This document shows, one piece after another, positions 49,108 to 61,252 of a stretch of 64,000 nt of DNA. The position numbers and the translations under genes were made by a program. Every line of letters starts with the position of its first letter. Within the stretch, counting starts at the first letter, position 1. The notes under the pieces are model-generated. The model was not told where the DNA came from and made no database searches. It saw only the letters and a list, made by a program, of their open reading frames with translations. This DNA comes from Hydractinia symbiolongicarpus (lineage: Eukaryota; Cnidaria; Hydrozoa; Anthoathecata; Hydractiniidae): NCBI RefSeq assembly GCF_029227915.1, contig NC_079879.1, positions 31,068,501 through 31,132,500 on the forward strand, read 5' to 3'.

Positions 49108-50930
49108 TTAGTGGTGAAAAAATAATTTAAAAAATCGTTCCGGAAATGAGTTTACTCCCTGGGTACTTTCTTTGTATACTTTTGAGTTTACGGGCCGAGT
49201 CCGGGGTTTACGGGAAATGGCGGGTTTTCGTTTGCCGGTGATTAAACTTCTTTTATTCAGCGTCTCATCAAAAATGAAAACATTTTTAAAATACAAGTCT
49301 CATGGGCTTTAGTGGTGCAATAATAATTTAAAAAATCGTTCTGGAAAAGTGTTTACACCCTGGGTACTTTCTTTGTATACTTTTGACTATACGGGCCGAG
49401 TTCGGGATTTACTGGAAATCGCAGGTTTTCGTTTGCCGGCGATTAAACCACTTTCATTAAGCGTCTCATCAAAAATGAAAACAATTCTGAAAACTACAAG
49501 TCTCATGCGTTTTAGTGGTGAAAATTAATTTAAAAAATCGTTCGGGAAATGAGTTTACTCCATGGGTACTTTCTTTGTATACTTTTGACTAAACGGGCCG
49601 AGTCCAGGATTTACTGGAAGTCGCGGGTTTTCGTTTGCCGGCGATTAAACTTCTTTTATTCAGCGTCTCATCAAAAATGAAAACATTTTTAAAAACTACA
49701 AGTCTCATGGGCTTTAGTGGTGAAATAATAATTTAAAAAAAATCGTTTGGGAAATGAGTTTACACCCTGGGTACTTTCTTTGTAAACTTTTGATTATACG
49801 GGCCGAGTCCGGGGTTTACGGGAAATGGCGGGTTTTCGTTTGCCGGCGATTAAAGTTCTTTTATTCAGCGTCTCATCAAAAATAAAAACATTTTTGAAAA
49901 CTACATGTCTCATGCGTTTTAGTGATGAAAAAATAATTTAAAAAATTGTTCTGGAAATGAGTTTACACACAGGGTACTTTCTTTGTATACATTTGACTAT
50001 ACGGGCCAATCCTGAGATTTACGGGAAATGGCGGGTTTTCGGTGCCGGCGATTAAACCTCTTTCATTAAGCGTCTCATCAAAAATGAAAACATTTTTGAA
50101 AACTACAAGTCTCATGCGTTTTAGTGGTGAAAAAAAAATTTAAAAAATCGTTCGGGAAATGAGTTTACTCCCTGGGTACTATTTTTGTATACATTCGACT
50201 ATACAGGCCAAGCCCGGGATTTACGGGAAATTGCGGGATTTTGTTTGCCGGGGATTAAACCACTTTCATTAAGCGTCTCATCAAAAATGAAAACATTTCT
50301 GAAAACTACAAGTCTCATGCGTTTTAGTGGTGAAAATTAATTTAAAAAATCGTTCGGGAAATGAGTTTACTTCCTGGGTACTTTCTTTGTACACTTTTGA
50401 CTATACGGGCCGAGGCCGGGATTTACGCGAAATCGCAGGTTTTCGTTTCCGGCGATTAAACTTCTTTTATTCAGCGTCTCATCAAAAATGAAAACATTTT
50501 TGAAAACTACAAGTCTCATGCGTTTTAGTGGTGAAAAAATAATTTAAAAAATCGTTCGGGAAATGAGTTTACTCCCTGGGTACTTTCTTTGTATACTTTT
50601 GATTATACGGGCCGAGTCCGGGGTTTACGGGAAATGGCGGGTTTTCGTTTGCCGGCGATTAAACTTCTTTTATTCAGCGTCTCATCAAAAATAAAAACAT
50701 TTTTGAAAACTACATGTCTCATGCGTTTTAGTGATGAAAAAATAATATAAAAAATCGTTCGGGAAATGAGTTTACTCCCTGGTTACTTTCTTTGTATACT
50801 TTTGGCTATACGGGCCAAGCCCGGGATTTACGGCAAATGGCGGGTTTTCGTTTGCCGGCGATTAAACTTCTTTTATTCAGTGTCTCATCAAAAATGAAAA
50901 CATTTTTGAAAACTACAAGTCTTATGCATT
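49108..50930. repeat. Long HOR family, copy 3, recombinant 9-mer
   Basis: The copy starts with the gagtttacggg monomer (49108-49296) and follows the family order for about 680 bp. Near 49790, after gtaaacttttg, it switches to tgattatacggg and continues as the sequence found at about 45750-46683, but retains the extra monomer missing there. The unit is 1823 bp long, against 2424 for copy 2, and ends where copy 4 begins. Confidence 0.85.
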
Positions 50931-53556
50931 TTAGTGGTGAAAAAATAATTTAAAAAATCGTTCCGGAAATGAGTTTACTCCCTGGGTACTTTCTTTGTAT
51001 ACTTTCGAGTTTACGGGCCGAGTCCGGGGTTTACGGGAAATGGCGGGTTTTCGTTTGCCGGTGATTAAACTTCTTTTATTCAGCGTCTCATCAAAAATGA
51101 AAACATTTTTAAAATACAAGTCTCATGGGCTTTAGTGGTGCAATAATAATTTAAAAAATCGTTCTGGAAAAGTGTTTACACCCTGGGTACTTTCTTTGTA
51201 TACTTTTGACTATACGGGCCGAGTTCGGGATTTACTGGAAATCGCAGGTTTTCGTTTGCCGGCGATTAAACCACTTTCATTAAGCGTCTCATCAAAAATG
51301 AAAACAATTCTGAAAACTACAAGTCTCATGCGTTTTAGTGGTGAAAATTAATTTAAAAAATCGTTCGGGAAATGAGTTTACTCCCTGGGTACTTTCTTTG
51401 TATACTTTTGACTAAACGGGCCGAGTCCAGGATTTACTGGAAGTCGCGGGTTTTCGTTTGCCGGCGATTAAACTTCTTTTATTCAGCGTCTCATCAAAAA
51501 TGAAAACATTTTTAAAAACTACAAGTCTCATGGGCTTTAGTGGTGAAATAATAATTTAAAAAAAATCGTTCGGGAAATGAGTTTACACCCTGGGTACTTT
51601 CTTTGTAAACTTTTGCTTAACGGGCCGAGTCCGGGATTTACGGGAAATCGCAGGTTTTCGTTTGCCGGCGATTAAACTTCTTTTATTCAGCGTCTAATCA
51701 AAAATGAAAATATTTTTGAAAACTACAAGTCTCATGCGTTTTAGTGGTGAAAAAATAATTTAAAAAATCGTTCGGAAAATGAGTTTACTCCCTGGGTACT
51801 TTCTTTGTATACTTTTGATTATACGGGCCGAGTCCGGGGTTTACGGGAAATGGCGGGTTTTCGTTTGCCGGCGATTAAACTTCTTTTATTCAGCGTCTCA
51901 TCAAAAATGAAAACATTTTTGAAAGTCTCATGCGTTTTAGTGGTGAAAAAATAATAAAAAAAATCGTTCGGGAAATGAGTTTACTCCCTGGGTACTTTCT
52001 TTGTATACTTTTGACTATACGGGCCAAGCCTGGGATTTACGGGAAATGGCGTGTTTTCGTTTGACGGCGATTAAACTTCTTTTATTCAGTGTCTCATCAA
52101 AAATGAAAACATTTTTGAAAACTACAAGTCTCATGGGCTTTAGTGGTGAAATAATAATTTAAAAAATCGTTCGGGAAATGAGTTTACACCCTGGTTACTT
52201 TCTTTGTATACTTTTGACTATACGAGCCGAGTCCGGGATATACTGGAAATCGCAGGTTTTCGTTTGCCGGCGATTAAACTTCTTTCATTCAGCGTCTCAT
52301 CAAAAATGAAAACATTTTTGAAAACTACAAGTCTCATGCGTTTTAGTGGTGAAAAAATAATTTAAAAAATCGTTCCGGAAATGAGTTTACTCCCTGGGTA
52401 CTTTCTTTGTACACTTTTGAGTATACGGGCCGAGTCCGGGGTTTACGGGAAATGGCGGGTTTTCGTTTGCCGGCAATTAAACTTCTTTTATTCAGCGTCT
52501 CATCAAAAATGAAAACATTTTAAAATACAAGTCTCATGGGCTTTAGTGGTGAAATAATAATTTGAAAAATCGTTCTGGAAATGAGTTTACACCCTGGGTA
52601 CTTTCTTTGTATACTTTTGACTATACGGGCCGAGTCTGGGATTTACTGGAAATCGCAGGTTTTCGTTTGCCGGCGATTAAACTTCTTTTATTCAGCGTCT
52701 CATCAAAAAGGAAAACATTTTTGAAAACTACAAGTCTCATGCGTTTTAGTGGTGAAAAAATAATTTAAAAAATCGTTCGGGAAATGAGTTTACTCCCTGG
52801 GTACTTTCTTTGTATACTTTTGATTATACGGGCCGAGTCCGGGGTTTACGGGAAATGGCGAGTTTTCGTTTGCCGGCGATTAAACTTCTTTTATTCAGCG
52901 TCTCATCAAAAATAAAAACATTTTTGAAAACTACATGTCTCATGCGTTTTAGTGATGACAAAATAATATAAAAAATCGTTCGGGAAATGAGTTTACTCCC
53001 TGGGTACTTTCTTTGTATACTTTTGACTATACGGGCCAAGCCCGGGATTTACGGGAAATGGCGGGTTTTCGTTTGCCGGCGATTAAACTTCTTTTATTCA
53101 GTGTCTCATCAAAAATGAAAACATTTTTGAAAACTACAAGTCTCATGCGTTTTAGTGGTGAAAAGAAAATTTAAAAAATCGTTCGGGAAATGAGTTTACT
53201 CCCTGGGTACTTTCTTTGTATACTTTTGACTATAAGGGCCAAGCCGGGATTTACGGGAAATCGCGGGCTTTCGTTTGCCGGCGATTAAACTTCTTTTATT
53301 CAGCGTCTTATCAAAAATGAAAACATTTTTAAAAACTACAAGTCTTATGCGTTTTAGTGGTGAAAACATAATTTAAAAAATCGTTCGGGAAATGAGTTTA
53401 CTCCCTGGGTACTTTCTTTTTATACTTTTGACTATACGGGCCAAGCCCGGGATTTACGGCAAATGGCGGGTTTTCGTTTGCCGGCGATTAAACTTCTTTT
53501 ATTCAGTGTCTCATCAAAAATGAAAACATTTTTGAAAACTACAAGTCTTATGCATT
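50931..53556. repeat. Long HOR family, copy 4 (13-mer, 2626 bp)
   Basis: Matches 46684 onward at 4247 bp (48315 with 52562, 48577 with 52824), including gcttaacgggcc, gggatatactgg, cattttaaaatac and gatgacaaaataat. Near 53200 it carries one additional monomer, gactataagggcc with gaaaacataattt, absent from copy 2 but present after copy 1 at about 38860. The displacement therefore becomes 4449 bp (49108 with 53557). Confidence 0.88.
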
Positions 53557-55900
53557 TTAGTGGTGAAAAAATAATTTAAAAAATCGTTCCGGAAATGAGT
53601 TTACTCCCTGGGTACTTTCTTTGTATACTTTTGAGTTTACGGGCCGAGTCCGGGGTTTACGGGAAATGGCGGGTTTTCGTTTGCCGGTGATTAAACTTCT
53701 TTTATTCAGCGTCTCATCAAAAATGAAAACATTTTTAAAATACAAGTCTCATGGGCTTTAGTGGTGCAATAATAATTTAAAAAATCGTTCTGGAAAAGTG
53801 TTTACACCCTGGGTACTTTCTTTGTATACTTTTGACTATACGGGCCGAGTTCGGGATTTACTGGAAATCGCAGGTTTTCGTTTGCCGGCGATTAAACCAC
53901 TTTCATTAAGCGTCTCATCAAAAATGAAAACAATTCTGAAAACTACAAGTCTCATGCGTTTTAGTGGTGAAAATTAATTTAAAAAATCGTTCGGGAAATG
54001 AGTTTACTCCATGGGTACTTTCTTTGTATACTTTTGACTAAACGGGCCGAGTCCAGGATTTACTGGAAGTCGCGGGTTTTCGTTTGCCGGCGATTAAACT
54101 TCTTTTATTCAGCGTCTCATCAAAAATGAAAACATTTTTAAAAACTACAAGTCTCATGGGCTTTAGTGGTGAAATAATAATTTAAAAAAAATCGTTTGGG
54201 AAATGAGTTTACACCCTGGGTACTTTCTTTGTAAACTTTTGACTATACGGGCCGAGTCCGGGATTTACGGGAAATCGCAGGTTTTCGTTTGCCGGCGATT
54301 AAACTTCTTTTATTCAGCGTCTAATCAAAAATGAAAATATTTTTGAAAACTACAAGTCTCATGCGTTTTAGTGGTGAAAAAATAATTTAAAAAATCGTTC
54401 GGGAAATGAGTTTACTCCCTGGGTACTTTCTTTGTATACTTTTGATTATACGGGCCGAGTCCGGGGTTTACGGGAAATGGCGGGTTTTCGTTTGCCGGCG
54501 ATTAAACTTCCTTTATTCAGCGTCTCATCAAAAATGAAAACATTTTTGAAAGTCTCATGCGTTTTAGTGGTGAAAAAATAATAAAAAAAATCGTTCGGGA
54601 AATGAGTTTACTCCCTGGGTACTTTTTTTGTATACTTTTGACTATACGGGCCAAGCCCGGGATTTACGGGAAATGGCGTGTTTTCGTTTGCCGGCGATTA
54701 AACTTCTTTTATTCAGTGTCTCATCAAAAATGAAAACATTTTTGAAAACTACAAGTCTCATGGGCTTTAGTGGTGAAATAATAATTTAAAAAATCGTTCA
54801 GGAAATGAGTTTACACCCTGGTTACTTTCTTTGTATACTTTTGACTATACGGGCCGAGTCCGGGATTTACGGGAAATCGCAGGTTTTCGTTTGCCGGCGA
54901 TTAAACTTCTTTCATTCAGCGTCTCATCAAAAATGAAAACATTTTTGAAAACTACAAGTCTCATGCGTTTTAGTGGTGAAAAAATAATTTAAAAAATCGT
55001 TCCGGAAATGAGTTTACTCCCTGGGTACTTTCTTTGTACACTTTTGAGTATACGGGCCGAGTCCGGGGTTTACGGGAAATGGCGGGTTTTCGTTTGCCGG
55101 CAATTAAACTTCTTTTATTCAGCGTCTCATCAAAAATGAAAACATTTTTAAAATACAAGTCTCATGGGCTTTAGTGGTGAAATAATAATTTGAAAAATCG
55201 TTCTGGAAATGAGTTTACACCCTGGGTACTTTCTTTGTATACTTTTTACTATACGGGCCGACTCTGGGATTTACTGGAAATCGCAGGTTTTCGTTTGCCG
55301 GCGATTAAACTTCTTTTATTCAGCGTCTCATCAAAAAGGAAAACATTTTTGAAAACTACAAGTCTCATGCGTTTTAGTGGTGAAAAAATAATTTAAAAAA
55401 TCGTTCGGGAAATGAGTTTACTCCCTGGGTACTTTCTTTGTATACTTTTGATTATACGGGCCGAGTCCGGGGTTTACGGGAAATGGCGGGTTTTCGTTTG
55501 CCGGCGATTAAACTTCTTTTATTCAGCGTCTCATCAAAAATAAAAACATTTTTGAAAACTACATGTCTCATGCGTTTTAGTGATGACAAAATAATATAAA
55601 AAATCGTTCGGGAAATGAGTTTACTCCCTGGGTACTTTCTTTGTATACTTTTGACTATACGGGCCAAGCCCGGGATTTACGGGAAATGGCGGGTTTTCGT
55701 TTGCCGGCGATTAAACTTCTTTTATTCAGTGTCTCATCAAAAATGAAAACATTTTTGAAAACTACAAGTCTCATGCGTTTTAGTGGTGAAAAAAAAATTT
55801 AAAAAATCGTTCGGGAAATGAGTTTACTCCGTGGGTACTTTCTTTGTATACTTTTGACTATAAGGGCCAAGCCTGGGATTTACGGGAAATCGCGGGCTTT
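53557..55900. repeat. Long HOR family, copy 5
   Basis: The order is again gagtttacggg (53557-53745), ggaaaagtgtttacacc, ctccatggg, tactggaagtcgc, atcgtttggg, gtctaatcaaaaatg, tttttgaaagtctc (near 54545), gttactttc, gtacacttttgag and a caaaaaggaaaac monomer (55190). The ctccatggg and atcgtttggg variants are shared with copy 3. Unlike copies 2 and 4 it keeps gactatacggg after gtaaacttttg. Confidence 0.88.
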
Positions 55901-56066
55901 CGTTTGCCGGCGATTAAACTTCTTTTATTCAGCGTCTCATCAAAAATGAAAACATTTTTAAAAACTACAAGTCTCATGGGCTTTAGTGGTGAAATAATAA
56001 TTTAAAAAATCGTTCGGGAAATGAGTTTACACCCTGGGTACTTTCTTTGTATACTTTTGACTATAC

Positions 56067-58659
56067 GGGCCAAGCCCGGGGTTTACGGGAAATGGCGGGT
56101 TTTCGTTTGCCGGCGATTAAACTTCTTTTATTCAGCGTCTCATCAAAAATGAAAACATTTTTAAAAACTACAAGTCTCATGGGCTTTAGTGGTGAAATAA
56201 TAATTTAAAAAATCGTTCGGGAAGTGAGTTTACACCCTGGGTACTTTCTTTGTATACTTTGGACTATACGGGCCGAATCCGGGATTTACGGGAAATCGCA
56301 GGTTTTCGTTTGCCGGCGATTAAACTTCTTTCATTCAGCGTCTCATCAAAAATGAAAACATTTTTGAGAACCACAAGTCTCATGCGTTTTAGTGGGGAAA
56401 AAATAATTTAAAAAATCGTTCGGGAAATGAGTTTACTCCCTGGGTACTTTCTTTGTATACTTTTGATTATACGGGCCGAGTCCAGGGTTTACGCGAAATG
56501 GCGGGTTTTCGTTTGCCGGCGATTAAACTTCTTTTATTCAGCGTCTCATCAAAAATGAAAACATTTTTAAAAACTACAAGTCTCATGGGCTTTAGTGGTG
56601 AAATAATAATTTAAAAAATCGTTCTGGAAATGAGTTTACACCCTGGGTACTTTCTTTGTATACTTTTGACTATACGGGCCGAGTCCGGGATTTACGGGAA
56701 GTCGCAGGTTTTCGTTTGCCGGCGATTAAACTTCTTTTATTCAGCGTCTCATCAAAAATGAAAACATTTTTGAAAACTACAAGTCTCATGCGTTTTAGTG
56801 GTGAAAAAATAATTTAAAAAATCGTTCGGGAAATGGCTTTACTCCCTGGGTACTTTCCTTGTATACTTTTGATTATACGGGCCGAGTCCGGGGTTTACGG
56901 GAAATGGCGGGTTTTCGTTTGCCGGCGATTAAACTTCTTTTATTCAGCGTCTCATCAAAAATGAAAACATTTTTGAAAACTACAAGTCTCATGCGTTTTA
57001 GTGGTGAAAAAATAATAAAAAAAATCGTTCGGGAAATGAGTTTACTTCCTGGGTACTTTCTTTGTATACTTTGGACTATACGGGACAAGCCCGGGACTTA
57101 CGGGAAATGGCGGGTTTTCGTTTGCCGGCGATTGAACTTCTTTTATTCAGTGTCTCATCAAAAATGAAAACATTTTTGAAAACTACAAGTCTCATGGGTT
57201 TTAGTGGTGAAATAATAATTTAAAAAATCGTTCGGGAAATGAGTTTACACCCTGGGTACTTTCTTTGTATTCTTTTGACTATACGGGCCGAGTCCGGGAT
57301 TTACGGGAAATCGCAGGTTTTCGTTTGCCGGCGATTAAACTTCTTTCATTCAGCGTCTCATCAAAAATGAAAACATTTTTGAAAACTACAAGTCTCATGC
57401 GTTTTAGTGGTGAAAATTAATTTAAAGAATCATTCGGGAAATGAGTTTACTCCCTGGGTACTTTCTTTGTATACTTTTGACTATACGGGCCGAGTCCAGG
57501 ATTTACGGGAAATCGCGGGTTTTCGTTTGCCGGCGATTAAACTTCTTTTATTCAGCGTCTCATCAAAAATGAAAACATTTTTAAAAACTACAAGTCTCAT
57601 GGGCTTTAGTGGTGAAATAATAATTTAAAAAATCGTTCGGGAAATGAGTTTACTCCCTGGGTACTTTCTTTGTATACTTTTGATTATACGGGTCGAGTCC
57701 GGGGTTTACGGGAAATGGCGGGTTTTCGTTTGCCGGCGATTAAACCACTTTCATTAAGCGTCTCATCAAAAATGAAAACATTTCTGAAAACTACAAGTCT
57801 CATGCGTTTTAGTGGTGAAAAAGTAATTTAAAGAATCGTTCGGGAAATGAGTTTACTCCCTGGGTACTTTCTTTGTATACTGTTGATTATACGGGCCAAG
57901 GCTGGGGTTTACGAGAAATGGCGGGTTTTCGTTTGCCGGCGACTAAACTTCTTTTATTCAGCGTCTCATCAAAAATGAAAACATTTTTAAAAACTACAAG
58001 TCTCATGGGCTTTAGTGGTGAAATAATAATTTAAAATATTGTTCTGGAAATGAGTTTACACCCTGGGTACTTTCTTTGTATACTTTTGACTATACGGGCC
58101 GAGTCCGGGATTTACGGGAAATCGCAGGTTTTCGTTTGCCGGCGATTAAACTTCTTTTATTCAGCGTCTCATCAAAAATGAAAACATTTTTGAAAACTAC
58201 AAGTCTCATGCGTTTTAGTGGTGAAAAAATAATTTAAAAAATCGTTCGGGAAATGAGTTTACTCCCTGGGTACTTTCTTTGTATACTTTTGATTATACGG
58301 GCCGAGTCCGGGGTTTACGGGAAATGGCGGGTTTTCGTTTGCCGGCGATTAAACTTCTTTTATTCAGCGTCTCATCAAAAATGAAAACATTTTTGAAAAC
58401 TACAAGTCTCATGCGTTTTAGTGGTGAAAATCTAATAAAAAAAATCGTTCGGGAAATGAGTTTACACCCTGGGTACTTTCTTTGGATACTTTTGACTATA
58501 CGGGCCGAGTCCGGGATTTACGGGAAATCGCAGGTTTTCGTTTGCCGGCGATTAAACTTCTTTCATTCAGCGTCTCATCAAAAATAAAAACATTTTTGAA
58601 AACTAAAAGTCTCATGCGTTTTAGTGGTGAAAAAGTAATTTAAAAAATCGTTCGGGAAA
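56067..58659. repeat. 2593-bp tandem duplication, copy A
   Basis: All markers recur 2593 bp downstream: 56859 with 59452, 57407 with 60000 and 58279 with 60872. Rare shared variants include gggaagtgag, gggacaagcccgggactta, gtattcttttg, tactgttgattat and taaaatattgttctgg. I saw no difference between the copies where I compared them by eye. Confidence 0.93.
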
Positions 58660-58670
58660 GGGCCAAGCCC
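58650..58670. other. Out-of-register duplication junction with truncated monomer
   Basis: The sequence reads gttcgggaaa, then gggccaagcc, skipping the approximately 45 bp that normally lie between (tgagtttact through to tatac). Comparing both parents, the base before the break (a against c) and the base after it (t against g) differ, so I see no junctional homology. This is the only large internal truncation of a monomer I noticed in the window. Confidence 0.9.
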
Positions 58671-61252
58671 GGGGTTTACGGGAAATGGCGGGTTTTCGTT
58701 TGCCGGCGATTAAACTTCTTTTATTCAGCGTCTCATCAAAAATGAAAACATTTTTAAAAACTACAAGTCTCATGGGCTTTAGTGGTGAAATAATAATTTA
58801 AAAAATCGTTCGGGAAGTGAGTTTACACCCTGGGTACTTTCTTTGTATACTTTGGACTATACGGGCCGAATCCGGGATTTACGGGAAATCGCAGGTTTTC
58901 GTTTGCCGGCGATTAAACTTCTTTCATTCAGCGTCTCATCAAAAATGAAAACATTTTTGAGAACCACAAGTCTCATGCGTTTTAGTGGGGAAAAAATAAT
59001 TTAAAAAATCGTTCGGGAAATGAGTTTACTCCCTGGGTACTTTCTTTGTATACTTTTGATTATACGGGCCGAGTCCAGGGTTTACGCGAAATGGCGGGTT
59101 TTCGTTTGCCGGCGATTAAACTTCTTTTATTCAGCGTCTCATCAAAAATGAAAACATTTTTAAAAACTACAAGTCTCATGGGCTTTAGTGGTGAAATAAT
59201 AATTTAAAAAATCGTTCTGGAAATGAGTTTACACCCTGGGTACTTTCTTTGTATACTTTTGACTATACGGGCCGAGTCCGGGATTTACGGGAAGTCGCAG
59301 GTTTTCGTTTGCCGGCGATTAAACTTCTTTTATTCAGCGTCTCATCAAAAATGAAAACATTTTTGAAAACTACAAGTCTCATGCGTTTTAGTGGTGAAAA
59401 AATAATTTAAAAAATCGTTCGGGAAATGGCTTTACTCCCTGGGTACTTTCCTTGTATACTTTTGATTATACGGGCCGAGTCCGGGGTTTACGGGAAATGG
59501 CGGGTTTTCGTTTGCCGGCGATTAAACTTCTTTTATTCAGCGTCTCATCAAAAATGAAAACATTTTTGAAAACTACAAGTCTCATGCGTTTTAGTGGTGA
59601 AAAAATAATAAAAAAAATCGTTCGGGAAATGAGTTTACTTCCTGGGTACTTTCTTTGTATACTTTGGACTATACGGGACAAGCCCGGGACTTACGGGAAA
59701 TGGCGGGTTTTCGTTTGCCGGCGATTGAACTTCTTTTATTCAGTGTCTCATCAAAAATGAAAACATTTTTGAAAACTACAAGTCTCATGGGTTTTAGTGG
59801 TGAAATAATAATTTAAAAAATCGTTCGGGAAATGAGTTTACACCCTGGGTACTTTCTTTGTATTCTTTTGACTATACGGGCCGAGTCCGGGATTTACGGG
59901 AAATCGCAGGTTTTCGTTTGCCGGCGATTAAACTTCTTTCATTCAGCGTCTCATCAAAAATGAAAACATTTTTGAAAACTACAAGTCTCATGCGTTTTAG
60001 TGGTGAAAATTAATTTAAAGAATCATTCGGGAAATGAGTTTACTCCCTGGGTACTTTCTTTGTATACTTTTGACTATACGGGCCGAGTCCAGGATTTACG
60101 GGAAATCGCGGGTTTTCGTTTGCCGGCGATTAAACTTCTTTTATTCAGCGTCTCATCAAAAATGAAAACATTTTTAAAAACTACAAGTCTCATGGGCTTT
60201 AGTGGTGAAATAATAATTTAAAAAATCGTTCGGGAAATGAGTTTACTCCCTGGGTACTTTCTTTGTATACTTTTGATTATACGGGTCGAGTCCGGGGTTT
60301 ACGGGAAATGGCGGGTTTTCGTTTGCCGGCGATTAAACCACTTTCATTAAGCGTCTCATCAAAAATGAAAACATTTCTGAAAACTACAAGTCTCATGCGT
60401 TTTAGTGGTGAAAAAGTAATTTAAAGAATCGTTCGGGAAATGAGTTTACTCCCTGGGTACTTTCTTTGTATACTGTTGATTATACGGGCCAAGGCTGGGG
60501 TTTACGAGAAATGGCGGGTTTTCGTTTGCCGGCGACTAAACTTCTTTTATTCAGCGTCTCATCAAAAATGAAAACATTTTTAAAAACTACAAGTCTCATG
60601 GGCTTTAGTGGTGAAATAATAATTTAAAATATTGTTCTGGAAATGAGTTTACACCCTGGGTACTTTCTTTGTATACTTTTGACTATACGGGCCGAGTCCG
60701 GGATTTACGGGAAATCGCAGGTTTTCGTTTGCCGGCGATTAAACTTCTTTTATTCAGCGTCTCATCAAAAATGAAAACATTTTTGAAAACTACAAGTCTC
60801 ATGCGTTTTAGTGGTGAAAAAATAATTTAAAAAATCGTTCGGGAAATGAGTTTACTCCCTGGGTACTTTCTTTGTATACTTTTGATTATACGGGCCGAGT
60901 CCGGGGTTTACGGGAAATGGCGGGTTTTCGTTTGCCGGCGATTAAACTTCTTTTATTCAGCGTCTCATCAAAAATGAAAACATTTTTGAAAACTACAAGT
61001 CTCATGCGTTTTAGTGGTGAAAATCTAATAAAAAAAATCGTTCGGGAAATGAGTTTACACCCTGGGTACTTTCTTTGGATACTTTTGACTATACGGGCCG
61101 AGTCCGGGATTTACGGGAAATCGCAGGTTTTCGTTTGCCGGCGATTAAACTTCTTTCATTCAGCGTCTCATCAAAAATAAAAACATTTTTGAAAACTAAA
61201 AGTCTCATGCGTTTTAGTGGTGAAAAAGTAATTTAAAAAATCGTTCGGGAAA
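58660..61252. repeat. 2593-bp tandem duplication, copy B
   Basis: Copy B starts at gggcc, equivalent to 56067, directly after gggaaa (ending 58659, equivalent to 61252). The period is not a multiple of 203: it equals 13 monomers minus about 45 bp. After 61252 the array continues normally with tgagtttactccc. Confidence 0.93.

Noticed and set aside
58650-58670. Assembly error as the sole explanation of the truncated monomer
   Set aside because: Not excluded, but the break has clean ends with full-length continuations in both parent positions, so a real rearrangement is equally compatible. It is kept as a finding with the read check stated.
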